A stretch of DNA of 5,324 bases, from NCBI GenBank assembly GCA_937876275.1, contig CALFIA010000007.1, positions 1 through 5,324 on the forward strand. Direction: 5' to 3'. A program made the position numbers and the translations under genes. Shown one piece after another: positions 1-5,324 of the stretch (position 1 is its first letter; each line of letters opens with the position of its first letter). The stretch is from an uncultured Actinomycetes bacterium (lineage in GTDB: Bacteria; Actinomycetota; Actinomycetes; S36-B12). The notes beneath the pieces are model-generated. The model had not been told where the DNA came from. It made no database searches and saw only the letters and a list, made by a program, of their open reading frames with translations.

Positions 1-71
1 TCATCGGCTCGTGCAAGTTCGATCAGCTCTTCGGCGAAAGGCACACGACAGTCAGTCAACACCGCGCTCAT
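1..71 (-). CDS. Transketolase C-terminal subunit (5' end only, runs off window)
   Basis: Only the first 23 codons are visible, starting MSAVLTDCRVPFAEELIELA and leaving the window at base 1. The start ATG (71-69) overlaps the TGA of the preceding transketolase N-subunit as ATGA, and a good Shine-Dalgarno AGGAG lies 8 nt upstream (80-84). Known of the family: split transketolases are encoded as adjacent N and C genes. The C subunit carries the pyrimidine-binding and C-terminal domains and usually opens with a short helix of the form 'aFaeaLvelA', which the visible residues resemble. The two subunits together form the cytoplasmic enzyme that moves a two-carbon ketol unit between sugar phosphates using thiamine diphosphate. 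The assignment rests mostly on the overlap with the N subunit, because the visible part has no catalytic motif. The missing part could in principle be truncated or altered. Confidence 0.75.
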   Translation of the reverse strand, partial: MSAVLTDCRVPFAEELIELARAD

Positions 72-913
72 GAGTTCAACTCCTGGAGGGCGAGTTCCAC
101 TTGCTCGGCATTCGGCACCTTGTGATGCCATTCAGCGCGATCCTCGATGAAGGACACACCCTTGCCCTTTGTGGTTTCAGCAATAACGGCAACCGGACGA
201 TCAGAGGGGGTCGTCAAGGCAGCCTGCAGGGCGCCGATGTCGTGGCCGTCGATCACCCGCGCCTCCCATCCGAATGCCTCTACCTTGAGATCGAGTGGAT
301 CAAGTGAATTCGTGTTCTCCGTGCGATCGCCTTGCTGAAGACGATTGCGATCGACGATGGCCGTGAGATTCGTGAGCCTGCGATGACCTCCGTACATGAA
401 GGCTTCCCAGTTGCTGCCCTCCTGAAGCTCACCGTCACCGATGACGACATAGGAGCGACGTTCACTTCCCTGGAGCTCGGCCGCGAGGGCGCAGCCCAAA
501 GCCACCGGGAAACCATGGCCCAGTGGGCCGGTGTTTGTCTCGACCCCGGGCACCTTGTTGCGATTGGGATGACCATTGAGTGCTGAAAGTGGCCCCGTGA
601 AGGTTTCGAGCCAGTCCAGCGGGAAGAAACCCGATAGCGCGAGGGTCGAATAGAGCGAAACGGCTGCGTGCCCCTTGCTGAGTATGAATCGATCACGATC
701 AGCCCAGTCAGGTCGACTCGGATCTACCCTCAAGACGCATCCGTACAAGGTCGCGAGGATGTCAGTGACTGAATAGTCACCACCAATGTGGCCAAGACCC
801 GCCCGATTGATCGTCACCAGGGTGGTACGCCGGATCTCCGCGGCGAACTCGGCTATGTCCGAGTCGCTTGCGGGGCCTGCCCCATGGAGGCGAGTCCACC
901 AATCGGCTGTCAT
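68..913 (-). CDS. Transketolase N-terminal (thiamine diphosphate-binding) subunit
   Basis: 281 aa, the usual length for the stand-alone N-terminal half of a split transketolase. Visible motifs in order are GHIGG (41-45), SKGHAA (79-84), GHP (114-116), GPLGHG (129-134), the diphosphate/Mg motif GDGELQEG (159-166) closing at IVDRN (186-190), TKGKGVSFIE (248-257) and WHHKVPN (262-268). The GDG-to-Asn motif and TKGKG loop are diagnostic of the transketolase TPP domain, and the GxLGHG form is typical of split enzymes. The ATG start has only a weak GGA 8 nt upstream. Operator-like palindromes end one base before it. The gene overlaps the C-subunit gene by 4 nt. The pair would catalyse cytoplasmic ketol transfer between sugar phosphates. 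Linkage to a SorC-family regulator suggests a dedicated catabolic substrate rather than, or in addition to, the general pentose phosphate role. That is inference; the substrate is unknown. Confidence 0.93.
   Translation of the reverse strand: MTADWWTRLHGAGPASDSDIAEFAAEIRRTTLVTINRAGLGHIGGDYSVTDILATLYGCVLRVDPSRPDWADRDRFILSKGHAAVSLYSTLALSGFFPLDWLETFTGPLSALNGHPNRNKVPGVETNTGPLGHGFPVALGCALAAELQGSERRSYVVIGDGELQEGSNWEAFMYGGHRRLTNLTAIVDRNRLQQGDRTENTNSLDPLDLKVEAFGWEARVIDGHDIGALQAALTTPSDRPVAVIAETTKGKGVSFIEDRAEWHHKVPNAEQVELALQELNS
80..84 (-). promoter_or_regulatory. Shine-Dalgarno of transketolase C subunit
   Basis: AGGAG on the minus strand lies 8 nt before the ATG at 71, inside the last codons of the N-subunit gene. 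It is the only clear Shine-Dalgarno in the window. It supports the ATG at 71 and suggests that the C subunit can be initiated directly as well as by coupling through the ATGA overlap. Confidence 0.7.
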
Positions 914-914
914 T

Positions 915-948
915 GTGAATATCCATTCACTCGCGAATATATGTTCAC
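915..948 (-). promoter_or_regulatory. Tandem palindromic operator upstream of transketolase
   Basis: Two 16-bp sites are read on the minus strand. The distal one, GTGAACATATATTCGC (948-933), is imperfect. The proximal one, GTGAATGGATATTCAC (930-915), has perfect 6-bp arms around GGAT. They share 12 of 16 positions, are separated by 2 bp, and have centres 18 bp apart, so they lie close to the same face of the helix. Both fit GTGAA-N6-TTCRC. SorC-family regulators commonly bind palindromes with TGAAC/GTTCA-like half-sites, and such a regulator is encoded immediately upstream. The proximal site ends one base from the start codon and covers the weak ribosome-binding region. Assignment to the adjacent regulator is inference. 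Confidence 0.7.
936..941 (-). promoter_or_regulatory. Possible -10 element of transketolase promoter
   Basis: TATATT (941-936, minus) lies inside the distal palindrome. A start about 7 nt downstream would give a leader of roughly 15-17 nt. No good -35 lies at 16-18 bp; the nearest candidates are AGTGGG or GTGGGA around 958-964. A TTGACC at 977-972 is 30 bp away, which is too far. If this is the promoter, regulator binding would cover the -10 and the start site, which fits repression or factor-dependent activation. Confidence 0.35.
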
Positions 949-959
949 ATTCTCTCGTC

Positions 960-973
960 CCACTGGTCAGTGG
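960..973 (-). repeat. Short inverted repeat over the regulator stop codon
   Basis: CCACTGACCAGTGG (minus) has 6-bp arms with a 2-nt centre. As RNA it would form a 5-bp stem with a 4-nt loop, and it contains the TGA stop of the regulator gene. No T-run follows, so it is not a standard intrinsic terminator. It could slow polymerase, protect the upstream message end, or be chance. Confidence 0.35.
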
Positions 974-1941
974 TCAAGCAAGTGAGCGGCTACCTGCGTG
1001 TCAGTAATCAACACCGTCGCCCATCCGCCGAGAACTGCAGCCCGAATAGCCGATGCCTTGTGGGCTCCGCCGGCGACTGCGATCCGACGTGGTACGGCAC
1101 GCAACTGAGTAGCTGACATTCCGATGACACGTGCCTGAAGCTCGCTATCGATATCGGTTCCGGCAACGTCGAAGTAGCGCAGGGCAATGTCGCCCACTGC
1201 GCCGAGTCTTCTGAGGGCATCAAGGTCTGACGCACCTACGGCGTTCCCGCTGCGTGCGAGCAAAGGCGAAGGATTGAGGCTGCCAATCCCCACGAGGGAC
1301 ACCGTGATGTCATCCCACTGCTCGGCAACTGAACTCACCCCCGCGTCTTGGCCAAGCACCGATGCAATAGTCGGATCAGAGACCACCGCAGCCGAGGGAA
1401 CGAAGATCGGGCGCGCACCAGTGAGATCCGCAAGACGTGAGGTCAGCCTGGTGGCTTCCATCTGCACATCGGGGTTCCCCACGCCCCCGAACATCTGGAT
1501 CACTCGGTCAGCTACCGGGCTGGTGCGCACCCTCATGCGATCGACCGCCGCGAGCAACGTGGAACTCCAACTCGAGATGCCAATGACATCACCACCGGTC
1601 AGAGTCGACTCAAGGTACGCAGCGGTGGCACCCCCGAGTGCCGCGATTGACTCGGATTGAGCATCATCTGAATCGACGATCACCACGTCAGCGAGTCCAT
1701 AGGCCTTGGCGATCTCTTCTTCGAGATCTATATGGAGACCATCAGGAATCTCAACGATCGAGCGCACGATGCCACGCTCCTGCGCCTCCTTGAGCAGCCG
1801 GGACACCCGTGGTTGCGAGATGTGCAGGGCATCGCAAATCTCGCGCTGCTTTAGGCCGACCTCGAAATACAGGCGAGCTACCTTGGCGAGCAGCCGGAGG
1901 TGCTCAGGTGCGGCGACTGCGCGCACTGTCCGGGGGCTCAC
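967..1941 (-). CDS. SorC-family sugar-binding transcriptional regulator
   Basis: 324 aa, typical for the family. An N-terminal helix-turn-helix spans about 18-55, with QREICDALHISQPRVSRLL (32-50) holding the turn and recognition helix. The C-terminal sugar-phosphate effector domain (about 72-322) shows the usual landmarks: FGGVGNPDVQ (151-160), VGIGSL (217-222), GDIALRYFDVAG (250-261) and VPRRIAVAGGAHKASAIRAA (283-302), then LITDTQVAAHLL (311-322). Family members sense phosphorylated sugars or polyols and act as repressors or activators of the linked catabolic genes. The start is a GTG 9 bp after the rsmB TAG. That TAG is in the same frame, so the gene cannot extend further upstream. No good ribosome-binding site is seen, and GTG at codon 6 is an alternative. 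Being downstream of rsmB with no terminator between them, it is probably co-transcribed with the housekeeping block. Its likely target is the palindrome pair at 915-948; the effector is unknown. Confidence 0.92.
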   Translation of the reverse strand: MSPRTVRAVAAPEHLRLLAKVARLYFEVGLKQREICDALHISQPRVSRLLKEAQERGIVRSIVEIPDGLHIDLEEEIAKAYGLADVVIVDSDDAQSESIAALGGATAAYLESTLTGGDVIGISSWSSTLLAAVDRMRVRTSPVADRVIQMFGGVGNPDVQMEATRLTSRLADLTGARPIFVPSAAVVSDPTIASVLGQDAGVSSVAEQWDDITVSLVGIGSLNPSPLLARSGNAVGASDLDALRRLGAVGDIALRYFDVAGTDIDSELQARVIGMSATQLRAVPRRIAVAGGAHKASAIRAAVLGGWATVLITDTQVAAHLLDH

Positions 1942-1950
1942 ACCCAGAAT

Positions 1951-3303
1951 CTACTTCTTGCGAAGGACGGCGAGGAACATTGCATCGGTGCCATGCCGAT
2001 GCGGCCACAGTTGCACGGCTAACCCTTCGCCGCAGTCACTTACCTCAGGAAGAAGACTCCGGGCATCCTCTTGTGTCACGTCTGTTCTCTTGCGCAAGAC
2101 GTCAGAAACCACGAATTCAGTCTCAGCCAGGTGCGGAGAGCAGGTGACGTAGCCGATGACCCCGCCTGACCGCGTGGCATCGATGGCGGCGTTCAGTAAT
2201 TGACGCTGAATCGGCGCTAGCGCAGCCAGATCCTCGGGCGAGCGTCGCCACCGCGACTCGGGTCGTCGTCTCAGGGCCCCAAGGCCCGTGCACGGTACAT
2301 CGACCAGCACACGATCAAAGAGTTGCTCACCCCAGGGGCGCGTAGACGCGTCACCGGTGATCACGTGCGAACGTGAGCTGTGCAGGGAGTGCGCAACGAG
2401 GTCAGCGCGATGGCTGTGCTGTTCGACCGCAGTGAGCAGTGCCCCGCGTTCTAGCGCGATTCCTTCCAAGATCGCGGCTTTGCCGCCTGGCCCCGCGCAC
2501 ATGTCGAGCCACGCAGTCTCGGAACCTTCGATTGCCGCACGAGTCAGCGCAAGCGCCACCAACTGGCTGCCCTCATCCTGAACGCCCACGACGCCACTTC
2601 GCACGTCAGGGAGGTCACCGGGCGCCCCCTTGATGAGGACTCCGGCTATCGGAGAGAGCGGCGCCGGCTCGATGTCGTCCATCGCCAGAAGTTCATCCAC
2701 GGAGATTCGACCGGGTCGCGCAACAAGAACCGGTCTCGCGGCAGCGTTGTCGGCATCCAGGAGTTGGACAAGCTCCGAACGGCGCTCGCCAAGTGAGTCG
2801 GCGAGCGAACGAGCCACCCACTCAGGATGAGAGGTGCGCGCTGCTAGCGAACGAAGGTCATCACCCTGGACATTCAGCGCGCATTGCCACTGCTCGGTGT
2901 TGCGGGCGATTACCTTCCGCAACACCGCATTGACGAAACCAGCCCGGCCTTTGGCACCGCTCGACTCCCCTGCATCTCGAGCCAGTTCGCAGGACGTATC
3001 GACCGCCGCATGATCGGGCACTCGCATGTCGAGAATTTGATGGACTCCCATGCGCAAGATGTCCTTGAGATCATTCTGGACATCGTTCCAGTCGCGTGAG
3101 ATGCACGCAGCAAGCACGAGGTCGTACCAGCCTTGTAGACGCAACGTTCCGAAGGCAAGCTCGGTAGTGAACGCAGCGTCTTTGCCGGCGAGGTCGAAGT
3201 CAGCGAGAACTGATGTCGCGGCGATGTTGGCGTAAGCCCCATTGGATCGCACTTCCCGCAGAATCTGAAGTGCAGCGCGACGTGGCGCATCGACTTTGCT
3301 CAT
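1951..3303 (-). CDS. rsmB: 16S rRNA (cytosine-967-C5)-methyltransferase RsmB (Fmu/Sun)
   Basis: 450 aa, normal for the family. It transfers methyl from S-adenosylmethionine to C5 of 16S rRNA cytosine 967 (E. coli numbering) in the cytoplasm. An N-terminal NusB-like RNA-binding domain covers about 6-131, ending in FVNAVLRKV (123-131). The methyltransferase domain follows, with VQDEGSQL (241-248), the SAM-binding motif I DMCAGPGGK (267-275), DVPCTGLGALRRRPESRW (335-352) with C338, and YVTCSP (385-390) with catalytic C388. The C-terminus HGTDAMFLAVLRK (437-449) matches the usual closing motif. Both cysteines of the two-cysteine RNA m5C mechanism are present, so the enzyme should be active. The ATG start overlaps the fmt stop as ATGA, with only a weak GGTG 5 nt upstream, which points to translational coupling. 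The NusB domain separates it from RsmF-like homologues. Confidence 0.96.
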   Translation of the reverse strand: MSKVDAPRRAALQILREVRSNGAYANIAATSVLADFDLAGKDAAFTTELAFGTLRLQGWYDLVLAACISRDWNDVQNDLKDILRMGVHQILDMRVPDHAAVDTSCELARDAGESSGAKGRAGFVNAVLRKVIARNTEQWQCALNVQGDDLRSLAARTSHPEWVARSLADSLGERRSELVQLLDADNAAARPVLVARPGRISVDELLAMDDIEPAPLSPIAGVLIKGAPGDLPDVRSGVVGVQDEGSQLVALALTRAAIEGSETAWLDMCAGPGGKAAILEGIALERGALLTAVEQHSHRADLVAHSLHSSRSHVITGDASTRPWGEQLFDRVLVDVPCTGLGALRRRPESRWRRSPEDLAALAPIQRQLLNAAIDATRSGGVIGYVTCSPHLAETEFVVSDVLRKRTDVTQEDARSLLPEVSDCGEGLAVQLWPHRHGTDAMFLAVLRKK

Positions 3304-4226
3304 ACGAACACCGCGTCGCTGCTGAGTCTTAAACCACGTGCCCAGTCTTCGGCCGGCATAGGGCGCTTACCCGTGGCCTGCACCATGCCGAGTCGCACGG
3401 GAACTGTGGCCGTACCCACCAGGACTTCGGACTTGGATATCTGCACCTGTCCGGGTGCGAGCGACGTCGAGTGCTCGGACAACTGAACTGGCCCAACCTT
3501 GATGCGGTCGTCATTCACGGTGGACCACGCACCCGGTGCGGGTGTGCAAGCGCGGATTACCCGGTCGATCTCGACCGCCGGTTGAGTCCAACGAACACGC
3601 GCGTCGTCGACTGAGATCTTCGGGGCATACGACACACCTTCAGACGGCTGGGGCTGTGGGACGAGAGTGCCCTCCTCGAGTGCATCGAGAGTCGAGACAA
3701 GCAGGTCTGCCCCGGAACGGGCAAGCCGGTCGAGAAGATCGCCAGAAGTGTCGGTAGGGCTGATGCGCTCAGTCATCGTGCCGAGAATCGGCCCGGTATC
3801 CATGCCCTCGTCGAGAACGAAGGTTGTGGCACCGGTGACTTCGTCGCCGTACCGAATCGAGGACTGCACCGGTGCTGCACCTCGCCACGCAGGAAGCAAC
3901 GAGAAGTGCAAATTCACCCACCCTCGAGGCGGAACTCCCAACACAGGAGCGGGCAGGAGGTTTCCGTACGCCACCACGGGGCAGCAATCGGGCTCGAGAG
4001 CAATCAGCTCAGCGAGAAATTCCGGCGAACGGGCCGACTCGGGCTGAAGCAGAAGTAGGCCTTGCTCGTGGGCCACGTCAGCCACGGCACTACGTGCGAC
4101 GTGACGTCCCCGACCACGCTCAGCGTCGGGACGAGTGATCACGGCAGCCACTTCGTGGCGAGAGCTCAAAAGCGCACGAAGACTCAGTGCTGCAACATCC
4201 GGAGTCCCGGCAAAGACGAGACGCAC
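3300..4226 (-). CDS. fmt: Methionyl-tRNA formyltransferase
   Basis: 308 aa, the usual length. It formylates the methionine on initiator tRNA using 10-formyltetrahydrofolate, enabling bacterial translation initiation. The N-terminal formyltransferase domain (about 1-185) shows FAGTP (5-9), VVAYGNLLP (84-92), NLHFSLLPAWRGAAP (105-119) and DEGMDTGP (139-146). N105, H107 and D143 correspond to the catalytic Asn, His and Asp of the family. The C-terminal tRNA-binding domain carries SYAPKIS (199-205), CTPAPGAW (227-234) and TGKRPM (285-290). The GTG start follows the def TAG with one intervening codon (CCA) in the same frame, so it cannot extend upstream. No clear Shine-Dalgarno is present and the start lies in a short hairpin, so translation is probably coupled to def. 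The TGA overlaps the rsmB ATG by 4 nt. Pairing with def is a classic functional linkage. Confidence 0.97.
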   Translation of the reverse strand: MRLVFAGTPDVAALSLRALLSSRHEVAAVITRPDAERGRGRHVARSAVADVAHEQGLLLLQPESARSPEFLAELIALEPDCCPVVAYGNLLPAPVLGVPPRGWVNLHFSLLPAWRGAAPVQSSIRYGDEVTGATTFVLDEGMDTGPILGTMTERISPTDTSGDLLDRLARSGADLLVSTLDALEEGTLVPQPQPSEGVSYAPKISVDDARVRWTQPAVEIDRVIRACTPAPGAWSTVNDDRIKVGPVQLSEHSTSLAPGQVQISKSEVLVGTATVPVRLGMVQATGKRPMPAEDWARGLRLSSDAVFV

Positions 4227-4239
4227 TGGCTAGAGCCAG
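4226..4239 (-). repeat. Short inverted repeat spanning def stop and fmt start
   Basis: CTGGCTCTAGCCAG (minus) has perfect 6-bp arms. As RNA it would be a 5-bp stem with the loop TCTA, extendable by one G-U pair. It contains the def TAG, and its last base is the first G of the fmt GTG start. A ribosome finishing def would melt it, which would fit coupled initiation of fmt. There is no T-run, so it is not a terminator. It may be chance. Confidence 0.4.
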
Positions 4240-4775
4240 CCCGAAGTGATGCCATGCGGACTGAGTGAGATCTTCGGTGCGTCATCTCCGAACCACTCAG
4301 TGGCCCGGATGACTTTCATCGCTTCCTTGCGAGCTTCCGCATCGAGACGGTCGATGAAGATGATGCCGTCGAGGTGGTCGGTTTCATGCTGTACGCAGCG
4401 AGCCATGAGATCAGAGCCCTCAATGACGACTGGCTCACCGTGCATATTCATGCCACGCGCGACAACTCGTCGTGCGCGCGGAGTCTCGAAGGAGAGGCCA
4501 GGCAGAGAGAGACAGCCCTCTTCCCCCTCTTCGAAGTCGTCAGACAAAGTGAGATCTGGGTTGCACAAATGCCCGAGTTCGTCATCGACCCAGTACGTGA
4601 AAACCCGCAGTGATACGCCGATCTGAGGAGCGGCAAGACCCGCCCCAGGCGCATGCTGCATGGTCTCAGTGAGATCCTTCACCAGCTTGCGCAGTTCCTT
4701 GTCGAAAGTGACCACCGGAGCCGCTGGGGTGCGGAGAACGGGGTCTCCGAAGATGCGAATCGGTTGGACTGCCAT
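4230..4775 (-). CDS. def: Peptide deformylase
   Basis: 181 aa, typical. This is a metal-dependent hydrolase that removes the formyl group from the N-terminal methionine of nascent proteins at the ribosome. All three signature motifs are intact: GAGLAAPQIG (44-53, with Q51), EEGCLSLPG (85-93, metal ligand C88) and QHETDHLDG (129-137, metal ligands H130 and H134, catalytic E131). The ATG at 4775 lies 15 nt after the priA stop and has no Shine-Dalgarno. A -10-like TAGACT ends 6 nt before it, which suggests a leaderless transcript starting at the A of the ATG. The fmt GTG follows three bases after the def stop, in the same frame. With fmt next door it completes the formyl-methionine cycle. Nothing suggests loss of activity. 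Confidence 0.97.
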   Translation of the reverse strand: MAVQPIRIFGDPVLRTPAAPVVTFDKELRKLVKDLTETMQHAPGAGLAAPQIGVSLRVFTYWVDDELGHLCNPDLTLSDDFEEGEEGCLSLPGLSFETPRARRVVARGMNMHGEPVVIEGSDLMARCVQHETDHLDGIIFIDRLDAEARKEAMKVIRATEWFGDDAPKISLSPHGITSGWL

Positions 4776-4781
4776 GAGACA

Positions 4782-4787
4782 AGTCTA
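4782..4787 (-). promoter_or_regulatory. Probable leaderless promoter -10 for def
   Basis: TAGACT (4787-4782, minus) fits the actinobacterial TAnnnT consensus. Its 3' end is 6 nt from the A of the def ATG, the spacing that places the transcription start on the start codon. The absence of a Shine-Dalgarno before def agrees with leaderless initiation. I see no convincing -35 at 17-18 bp (CACGCG or CCACGC), but leaderless actinobacterial promoters often have a weak one. Confidence 0.5.
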
Positions 4788-4790
4788 GGG

Positions 4791-5324
4791 TCACAGGCTC
4801 AGGTCGCGTGGATCGCACACAACCTGCACCACACCCGCATCGCGCCGAGCACTTCTCACAGCTGAAATGGCTCGAAGTTCACGAGAGAGGGCAAGCCCGT
4901 TGTCACGTGATGTGACGAGGAAGGCGCGATCATCTTCGTTGGGGCCGAGGAGCTGATGGTGAACCTTCGCAGCCGAGGAGACGTCAGCGATGTCGGAGGA
5001 CCGTCCACGAAGAGAGATCATGCGCACGTGGGGCGGCAGTCCAGCTGCCGTGCGCTGAGCGAGTTCGTGCGCGGCAAACCATGGTGCATCCCATCGGATG
5101 AGTGCCTGCACGGCCGGAGCCGAACTCTCGGCCGTCACCACGATGTGAGCTCCTGGCCTGGCCAGCGCCGCTGCGGAGAACCACCGCATGCTCGCTTCCT
5201 CGGCAGCGTCGAGGTGAGGGTGCTCGAGTTGCGACCGAGCGTCCAGAAGAAGCACCGCCGAGTAGCCGTGCGTAGGTACCGGCTCAGCACCTGGCGTGGA
5301 GACAATCAGGGCGGGAGAATCATC
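4791..5324 (-). CDS. priA: Primosomal protein N' PriA, C-terminal part (5' end outside window)
   Basis: The open frame enters from the right edge and ends at the TGA at 4791-4793, giving 177 residues of C-terminus. A GTG at 5255 is internal, not the start: the frame continues to the edge with LIVSTPGAEPVPTHGYSAVL, which matches the helicase-core segment of actinobacterial PriA (ATPGAEP followed by GY.A.LLLD). Further landmarks are EEASMRWFSAAALARPG (counted from the GTG: 19-35), VQALIRWDAPWFAAHELAQR (49-68), AAGLPPHVRMISL (70-82) and a final VVQVVCDPRDLSL. PriA recognises stalled forks and starts primosome assembly for replication restart. Many actinobacterial PriA proteins are annotated as probable helicases because ATPase motifs are degenerate. 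Those motifs lie outside this window, so activity cannot be judged. The def start is 15 nt downstream. Confidence 0.9.
   Translation of the reverse strand, partial: DDSPALIVSTPGAEPVPTHGYSAVLLLDARSQLEHPHLDAAEEASMRWFSAAALARPGAHIVVTAESSAPAVQALIRWDAPWFAAHELAQRTAAGLPPHVRMISLRGRSSDIADVSSAAKVHHQLLGPNEDDRAFLVTSRDNGLALSRELRAISAVRSARRDAGVVQVVCDPRDLSL

Noticed and set aside
304..311. GTGAATTC as another operator half-site inside the transketolase gene
   Set aside because: It lacks a second arm at the right distance and lies in coding sequence; a single such match is expected by chance.
280..696. Alternative minus-strand frame inside the transketolase gene
   Set aside because: It lies wholly within the confirmed transketolase N-subunit in another frame, with Ser/Arg-rich composition and no motifs.
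972..977. TTGACC as a -35 for the transketolase promoter
   Set aside because: It is 30 bp from the TATATT hexamer, well beyond the usable 16-19 bp spacing.
1942..1950. Terminator between rsmB and the regulator
   Set aside because: The gap is only 9 bp, with no inverted repeat or T-run on the transcribed strand.
1187..2152. Long plus-strand open frames opposite the regulator and rsmB (1187-1660, 1706-2152, 1809-2147)
   Set aside because: They are antisense to well-supported genes, have low-complexity Ser/Arg/Ala composition, match no recognised family and overlap one another. These are typical shadow frames in GC-rich DNA.
2910..3290. Minus-strand frame of 126 codons within the 5' part of rsmB
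   Set aside because: It overlaps the NusB-like domain coding region of rsmB, whose frame has all expected motifs; this frame has none.
4246..4626. Plus-strand open frames opposite def
   Set aside because: They are antisense to the three intact deformylase motifs, with no recognisable protein and no promoter or ribosome-binding signal.
5253..5255. GTG as the start of a small independent gene ending at 4791
   Set aside because: The frame stays open to the window edge and the upstream residues match the PriA core, so this is an internal valine codon.
1..5324. A new defence, mobile or toxin-antitoxin system
   Set aside because: All seven genes belong to known metabolic, translation, replication-restart or regulatory families, with no repeats, integrase, transposase or unexplained open frame.

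Overview
The window is part of a moderately GC-rich bacterial chromosome (roughly 55-60% GC by eye), and every supported gene lies on the minus strand. The helicase-like PriA C-terminus, the directly linked gene order priA-def-fmt-rsmB, two GTG starts and a likely leaderless def promoter together point to an actinomycete (Actinomycetota). I cannot place it below phylum level. There is no mobile element, CRISPR array, tRNA or rRNA. Coding density is very high, and the only intergenic gap over 20 bp is 53 bp.

In transcription order (right to left), the first block is housekeeping. It holds the 3' part of priA (replication restart), then def (peptide deformylase), fmt (methionyl-tRNA formyltransferase) and rsmB (16S rRNA m5C967 methyltransferase). 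Fmt adds the formyl group to initiator Met-tRNA, Def removes it from nascent proteins, and RsmB modifies the 16S rRNA of the small subunit. The spacings are 15 nt, 3 nt and a 4-nt ATGA overlap, so the genes are probably co-transcribed and translationally coupled.

Nine bases after rsmB, on the same strand, comes a SorC-family sugar-binding transcriptional regulator. A 53-bp gap follows, then a split transketolase: an N-terminal thiamine-diphosphate subunit, and the first 23 codons of the C-terminal subunit running off the left edge. In many actinomycetes rpe and ribD follow rsmB, so a regulated carbohydrate module appears to sit at that point here.

The most notable non-coding signal is in the 53-bp gap: two adjacent 16-bp palindromes of the GTGAA-N6-TTCAC type with centres 18 bp apart. 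The nearer one ends one base from the transketolase start codon. They look like a tandem operator for the upstream regulator. The inferred arrangement is a regulator expressed with housekeeping genes that controls a sugar-phosphate transketolase through operators placed after its own gene. The substrate cannot be read from this window. I see no clearly novel enzymatic system; the interest lies in this layout and operator.
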